From positions 1-9,206 of the forward strand of contig JAUVNV010000088.1 of assembly GCA_030599515.1 (NCBI GenBank): a DNA stretch of 9,206 nt, given 5' to 3'. Shown here piece by piece: positions 6,039 through 9,206 of this stretch. Origin of the DNA: Acidimicrobiia bacterium. GTDB taxonomy: Bacteria; Actinomycetota; Acidimicrobiia; Spongiisociales; UBA5794. The first letter of the stretch is position 1; each line of letters starts with the position of its first letter. A program made the position numbers and the translations under genes. The notes under the pieces are model-generated. The model ran no database searches and was not told the DNA's origin. It saw only the letters and a list, made by a program, of their open reading frames with translations.

Positions 6039-7046
6039 GTGGACACCAATCTCTTGATCGTGCTCGTCGTAGCGATCGCCATCATCGCGGTCGTTGTGCT
6101 CGTCGTTGTCAAGCGATCGCGCGAAAAGGGACTCTCTACGCCGCCCCGCGTTGAAGCTCCGGAAAGAGGGCTGCGATCCAGGCTGTCGGCTTCCCGATCG
6201 GCCATCAGCGGTCGGCTCGGCGTTCTCTTCGGATCCGACACCCTCGACGAGAGCTTCTGGAGTGAGCTAGAGGAGGCGTTGATCGCGGCCGACGTCGGCG
6301 TATCAACGGCTTCGGTCGTCGTTGATGAAGTCCGGAAGCAACGCCCAGACGATGGCGATGCAGCACGGCGTTTGCTCGAAGAATCACTGATTGGCCAGAT
6401 GTCGGGGCGCGATCGGTCTTTGCACCTCGAGGGACGGCCCGCCGTGATCCTCGTTGTCGGCGTGAACGGCACCGGGAAGACCACCTCGATCGCGAAGATC
6501 GCCGGTCTGCTCGGCGAAGGAGGTCGAACCGCCATCCTCGGAGCTGCCGACACGTTCCGGGCCGCCGCCGATGAGCAGCTTCGCACATGGGCCGAGCGTG
6601 TCGGGGTTGAGGTCGTCTCCGGCGCGCCGGGCTCCGATCCCGCCGCTGTGGCCTACGACGCGTACCGAACGGCCGCGAACTCCGGTGCCGATGCCGTGCT
6701 CGTCGATACGGCGGGCCGCCTGCACTCGAAGACGAACCTCATGGATGAGCTCGGCAAGGTGGCACGCGTGCTTCGCCGTGAGGCGGGGGAGATCGGGGAG
6801 ATTCTTCTCGTCCTCGACGGGACCACCGGCCAGAACGGGATCAACCAGGCACGGAGTTTCACCGAAGCCGTGGGCGTCACAGGGATCATCCTCACCAAGC
6901 TCGACGGGACTTCACGAGGCGGCGTGGCGATCGCTGTGGAACAGGAACTCGACATCCCCGTGAAGTACATCGGTGTTGGCGAGGGGCTCCACGACCTCGT
7001 ACCCTTCGAACCGAGAGCATTCATCGAAGCCCTGCTGGAGCCATGA
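6039..7046 (+). CDS. ftsY: Signal recognition particle receptor FtsY
   Basis: FtsY is the membrane-associated SRP receptor GTPase. It pairs with Ffh on 4.5S RNA to deliver ribosomes making membrane proteins to the SecYEG translocon. The 335 residues start with a clear single transmembrane helix (about 5-24, rich in I, V, A and L) followed by basic KRSREKG, so it is anchored in the membrane. The long acidic A domain of the E. coli protein is missing. The N domain spans about 45-125. The G domain has G1 GVNGTGKT (141-148), the ADTFRAAADEQL segment, G3 DTAGR (223-227), G4 TKLDG (286-290) and a closing GVGEGLHDLVPF motif. Spacing of 24 bp from smc indicates co-transcription. Its stop overlaps the cdd start by 4 nt (ATGA). 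Confidence 0.97.
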   Translation: MDTNLLIVLVVAIAIIAVVVLVVVKRSREKGLSTPPRVEAPERGLRSRLSASRSAISGRLGVLFGSDTLDESFWSELEEALIAADVGVSTASVVVDEVRKQRPDDGDAARRLLEESLIGQMSGRDRSLHLEGRPAVILVVGVNGTGKTTSIAKIAGLLGEGGRTAILGAADTFRAAADEQLRTWAERVGVEVVSGAPGSDPAAVAYDAYRTAANSGADAVLVDTAGRLHSKTNLMDELGKVARVLRREAGEIGEILLVLDGTTGQNGINQARSFTEAVGVTGIILTKLDGTSRGGVAIAVEQELDIPVKYIGVGEGLHDLVPFEPRAFIEALLEP

Positions 7047-7447
7047 ACGAACTGCAACGACTCATCGCAGAAGCCCGAAACGCGGCCGAGCATTCGTACT
7101 CGCCCTACAGCGGGTTCCGGGTCGGCGCCGTGGTCGTCGCGGCCACCGGGTCGGAGTACACCGGCTGCAACGTCGAGAACGCCGCGTACAACCACACGAT
7201 CTGTGCCGAGGCGAATGCCATCACGACCGCCGCCGCGGCCGGTGTGCGCGAGATCGACACGATCGCCGTCGCCTGTCCCGACGGATTCGGGTGCACTCCG
7301 TGTGGGAACTGTCGCCAGATGATGCGCGAGTTCAACGTCCGCCGTGTGATCGTCACCGACGAAGCCGGTGAGCCTATCGAGTACACCCTCGAAGACCTGC
7401 TGCCTCACTCCTTCGGTCCCGGGGACCTGCCGTCCAGTAGAGAGTAG
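7043..7447 (+). CDS. cdd: Cytidine deaminase (small tetrameric type)
   Basis: This enzyme hydrolyses cytidine and deoxycytidine to uridine and deoxyuridine in pyrimidine salvage. The 134 residues match the short homotetrameric class that binds zinc with three cysteines. Visible motifs are YSPYSGFRVGA (19-29), substrate-binding GCNVEN (41-46) with N43 and E45, the active-site CAEANA (C54 zinc ligand, E56 proton shuttle) and PCGNCRQ (C87 and C90 zinc ligands). In the common CAERTA motif the residue after Glu is Arg, which helps balance charge at the zinc; here it is A57. As I recall, the M. tuberculosis enzyme also departs from Arg here (CAECAV), so activity is still likely. The start lies within the ftsY stop region (ATGA), implying coupling. 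The last residues (SSRE) and stop TAG come from a heptamer array and are probably not functional. Confidence 0.95.
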   Translation: MNELQRLIAEARNAAEHSYSPYSGFRVGAVVVAATGSEYTGCNVENAAYNHTICAEANAITTAAAAGVREIDTIAVACPDGFGCTPCGNCRQMMREFNVRRVIVTDEAGEPIEYTLEDLLPHSFGPGDLPSSRE

Positions 7448-7457
7448 CAAGTAGAAA
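7437..7457 (+). repeat. Heptamer array C-left, GTAGAGA/GTAGCAA/GTAGAAA
   Basis: Three contiguous 7-bp units share GTAG and a final A: GTAGAGA (7437-7443), GTAGCAA (7444-7450) and GTAGAAA (7451-7457). The cdd stop TAG (7445-7447) lies within the second unit. The period and the GTA start match the GTANTCG arrays elsewhere in the window, but the last three bases have diverged, so membership in one family is less certain here. Confidence 0.75.
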
Positions 7458-7507
7458 GACAGCGCCGGGGCAAGGCGTTCGGGTCTCTCAACTATCTACT
7501 TGCTACT
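7443..7507. terminator. Long hairpin between convergent cdd and etfA, likely bidirectional terminator
   Basis: AGTAGCAAGTAGA (7443-7455) and TCTACTTGCTACT (7495-7507) are perfect 13-bp reverse complements. Between them AGAC (7457-7460) pairs with GTCT (7483-7486), and AGCGCC (7461-7466) pairs with GGCGTT (7474-7479, one G-U wobble) around a 7-nt loop. The whole forms an extended hairpin of about 23 pairs with one internal loop and one bulge. It fills nearly all of the 67-bp gap between two converging genes, so it could stop transcripts from both sides. There is no strong U-tract. Its outer arms are built from heptamer units. Confidence 0.6.
7486..7506 (-). repeat. Heptamer array C-right, inverted copy
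   Basis: On the + strand the units are TCTCAAC (7486-7492), TATCTAC (7493-7499) and TTGCTAC (7500-7506). On the minus strand these are GTAGCAA, GTAGATA and GTTGAGA, the same unit type as array C-left in opposite orientation. Two units match the left array closely enough to form the 13-bp outer stem of the hairpin. Confidence 0.72.
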
Positions 7508-7514
7508 TCCTTGC

Positions 7515-8462
7515 CTACCGGCCCTTCAACGCCTCCACGAGCTCTGGAACGACGGAGTGGAGATCACCCACGATGCCGAGGTCGGCCACGGCGAAGATCG
7601 GGGCCTCGGCGTCCTTGTTGATCGCGATGATCGTTCCGGCGTCCTTCATGCCCACGAGGTGCTGCATCGCGCCGGATACGCCGGCGGCGATGTAGACGTC
7701 GGGCTTGACCGTCTTGCCGGTCTGTCCAACCTGGAGCCTCGATGGAACCCACCCGGCGTCGATGACGGCCCGGGTCGCTCCCACCGCTGCATCGAGCTGT
7801 GATGCCAATTCCTCGACGACGGACCACTTCTCGGCGCTGCCGACGCCACGGCCGCCTGCGACGACGACACCGGCCACCTCGAGGTCCGGTCCCTCGCTCT
7901 CCTCAACGTGTGACTCGGTGATGACGGCGGACCCCGCATGGCCGATGTCGGGCATCGGAACCGACGTGACCTCTGGGACGGCCTCCCCGGATGGCTCGGC
8001 GGGGAACGCCTTCGAACGGACGAGCACGAGCGCCGGTGCGGATCCGGTCGTCTCGGTGACGACGGCTTGAGCGCCGCCGAGGATCTCGCTGGTGACGCGC
8101 ACCGCTCCGTCGACCGAGACATCGACGGCGTTCCCGAGGACCGGTCTACCGATCCTCGCTGAGAGTCGCCCTGCGACGTCGCGGTCGGTGTTCCCCATGC
8201 CGAACATGATCAGTTCGGCACCGTGTTCTTCAGCGAGCGCTGCCAGAGCGGCCGCGGCTGGAGCAGAAGGGAGACGGTCACCGATCGCGAGGTGGTACAC
8301 CGTCGTGGCGCCGTGAGCGCCGAGCTCCGCGTACGCGGCATCCGACCCGTCACCGATGTGGAACACCGTCGTGTCCCCGAACGTGCGGGCCTTGGTCAGG
8401 AGTTCAAGAGCGGATGCGGAGGCGTGTCCGTCGATCTCTTCGCTGAATACCCATGTCGTCAT
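7515..8462 (-). CDS. etfA: Electron transfer flavoprotein, alpha subunit
   Basis: ETF alpha pairs with ETF beta to form a soluble FAD heterodimer that carries electrons from acyl-CoA and other dehydrogenases to ETF:quinone oxidoreductase. The 315 residues are of normal length. The N-terminal domain (about 1-185) has the expected GRLSARIGRPVLGNA segment (98-112). The C-terminal FAD domain has VVAGGRGVGS (200-209), the GATRAVID loop (228-235, with T230 and R231 near the flavin in relatives), GQTGKTVKP (246-254) and the family signature VYIAAGVSGAMQH (256-268) leading to AINKDAEAPIF (280-290). All FAD-contact motifs look intact. The ATG overlaps the etfB stop by 1 nt (TGATG), with AAGG (8470-8473, minus strand) 7 nt upstream as ribosome binding site. 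Order etfB-etfA on the minus strand is standard. Confidence 0.96.
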   Translation of the reverse strand: MTTWVFSEEIDGHASASALELLTKARTFGDTTVFHIGDGSDAAYAELGAHGATTVYHLAIGDRLPSAPAAAALAALAEEHGAELIMFGMGNTDRDVAGRLSARIGRPVLGNAVDVSVDGAVRVTSEILGGAQAVVTETTGSAPALVLVRSKAFPAEPSGEAVPEVTSVPMPDIGHAGSAVITESHVEESEGPDLEVAGVVVAGGRGVGSAEKWSVVEELASQLDAAVGATRAVIDAGWVPSRLQVGQTGKTVKPDVYIAAGVSGAMQHLVGMKDAGTIIAINKDAEAPIFAVADLGIVGDLHSVVPELVEALKGR

Positions 8463-9206
8463 CAGATCACCTTCGCTTGCTCGAGGAGGGCAACGATCTT
8501 GAGATACGCCTCGCCATCGTCTTCAACGATCTCTCCCGCTTCACGGGCGGGGACCGAAGTCACCGAAGTGATCTTCTGCCCGGCGCCCGTGTCGCCGATC
8601 TGATCGGCGGTGAAACCGAGATCGGCGGCCGTCAGCGTGTCGATGGGCTTCTTCTTGGCTTGCATGATCCCCTTGAAGGTGGGGTAGCGAGGCTCGACGA
8701 CACCGGAGGTCACCGACAGGAGGGCCGGGAGGGGCGCCTCTGCAACGTCGTAGCCCCCTGCGGTCTGTTGCTCGACGCGAATGCCGTCGTCGGTGACTTC
8801 GACCCTGCGAGCGAACGTCAGCGACGGTACGTCGAGAAGTTCGGCGATCTGCTGGGGGACGACCCCGGTGGACCCATCGGTGGATTCGGTGCCGGCCACG
8901 ACGAGGTCGAAGCCCTCTCGTTCGATGGCGGCGGCAAGAATCCTCGACGTCGTCAAGGCGTCGGATCCCGCGAGGGCATCGTCATCGATGATGACGGCCT
9001 TGTCGGCGCCCATCGCCAGTGCCTGGCGGATTCCCTGGAGGGAACCGGATGGGGACATCGAGAACAACGTGACCGATCCGTCGTCCCCTTCGGCGAGTTG
9101 GAGCCCAACTTCGACACCGAATCGGTCGGTGTCGTCGAGGACCTGGTCGTTGGGACGAACCACTCGATGGGTGTCCGGGTCCAGGTCGTAGGGCGTCGCC
9201 GGGTCT
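8462..9206 (-). CDS. etfB: Electron transfer flavoprotein, beta subunit (5' end outside window)
   Basis: ETF beta binds AMP and carries the loop that docks onto partner dehydrogenases. The reading frame is open to the right edge: before the internal GTG at 9163 it reads DPATPYDLDPDTHR, which matches the normal N-terminal region of ETF beta (VKQVPDTA...LDPDTGR). The true start therefore lies off the window, probably about 10-13 codons further, and the GTG at 9163 is not the start. About 247 residues are visible. Conserved blocks are ALAMGADKAV and LAGSDALTTSRILAAA, GTESTDGSTGVVPQQIAELL, the APLPALLSVT part of the beta signature, and PRYPTFKGIMQAKKKPI next to the recognition loop. It is followed immediately by etfA (1-nt overlap), so the subunits are co-translated. 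Confidence 0.95.
   Translation of the reverse strand, partial: DPATPYDLDPDTHRVVRPNDQVLDDTDRFGVEVGLQLAEGDDGSVTLFSMSPSGSLQGIRQALAMGADKAVIIDDDALAGSDALTTSRILAAAIEREGFDLVVAGTESTDGSTGVVPQQIAELLDVPSLTFARRVEVTDDGIRVEQQTAGGYDVAEAPLPALLSVTSGVVEPRYPTFKGIMQAKKKPIDTLTAADLGFTADQIGDTGAGQKITSVTSVPAREAGEIVEDDGEAYLKIVALLEQAKVI

Noticed and set aside
7443..7507. Terminal inverted repeats of an insertion sequence or MITE
   Set aside because: There is no transposase, no convincing target-site duplication was seen, and the arms are explained by tandem heptamers. A non-autonomous element remains possible but unsupported.
1..9206. tRNA, rRNA, riboswitch, or defence system genes
   Set aside because: No cloverleaf, rRNA segment, riboswitch motif or defence-type domain was recognised. 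Nearly all the sequence is accounted for by nine housekeeping genes.

Overview
The window is GC-rich (roughly 60-65% by eye), almost wholly coding, and carries housekeeping genes in an order typical of Actinomycetota. The SMC C-terminal motif (RPSPFYVLDEVEAALDD), the membrane-anchored FtsY, TANNNT-type -10 boxes and apparently leaderless starts all fit a high-GC actinobacterium. An uncultured Acidimicrobiia-like lineage is my guess. The phylum is well supported; the class is inference.

Layout: (1) 1-108, an intergenic region with two inverted heptamer arrays and a putative -10 box. (2) 109-2503 (+), DUF177/YceD, rpmF (ribosomal protein L32), plsX (phospholipid synthesis) and rnc (RNase III), tightly packed. 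(3) 2484-2573, a second heptamer element followed by a putative extended -10 promoter. (4) 2574-7447 (+), smc (chromosome condensation), ftsY (SRP receptor) and cdd (cytidine deaminase); ftsY and cdd overlap by 4 nt. (5) 7437-7514, a third heptamer element folding into a long hairpin between convergent genes. (6) 7515-9206 (-), etfA and etfB, the two subunits of electron transfer flavoprotein. etfB runs off the right edge and lacks its first dozen or so residues.

The genes serve ribosome assembly, membrane lipid synthesis, RNA processing, chromosome segregation, protein targeting, pyrimidine salvage and flavin-based electron transfer. All appear intact and ordinary. acpP (plsX-rnc) and mutM (rnc-smc), often found in these positions elsewhere, are absent here.

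The most interesting signal is not in the genes. All three non-coding gaps longer than 25 bp hold short tandem arrays with a 7-bp period. Two of the three loci fit one heptamer, GTANTCG (or its complement CGANTAC), and the third uses a diverged GTAGNNA form. At each locus an array in one orientation is followed by a small GC-rich stem and then an array in the opposite orientation. All three lie at inferred transcription-unit boundaries, and two run into the 3' end of a gene and supply its last codons and stop. They may be terminators, insulators or a proliferating repeat family. No defence, mobile or RNA-gene system was found.
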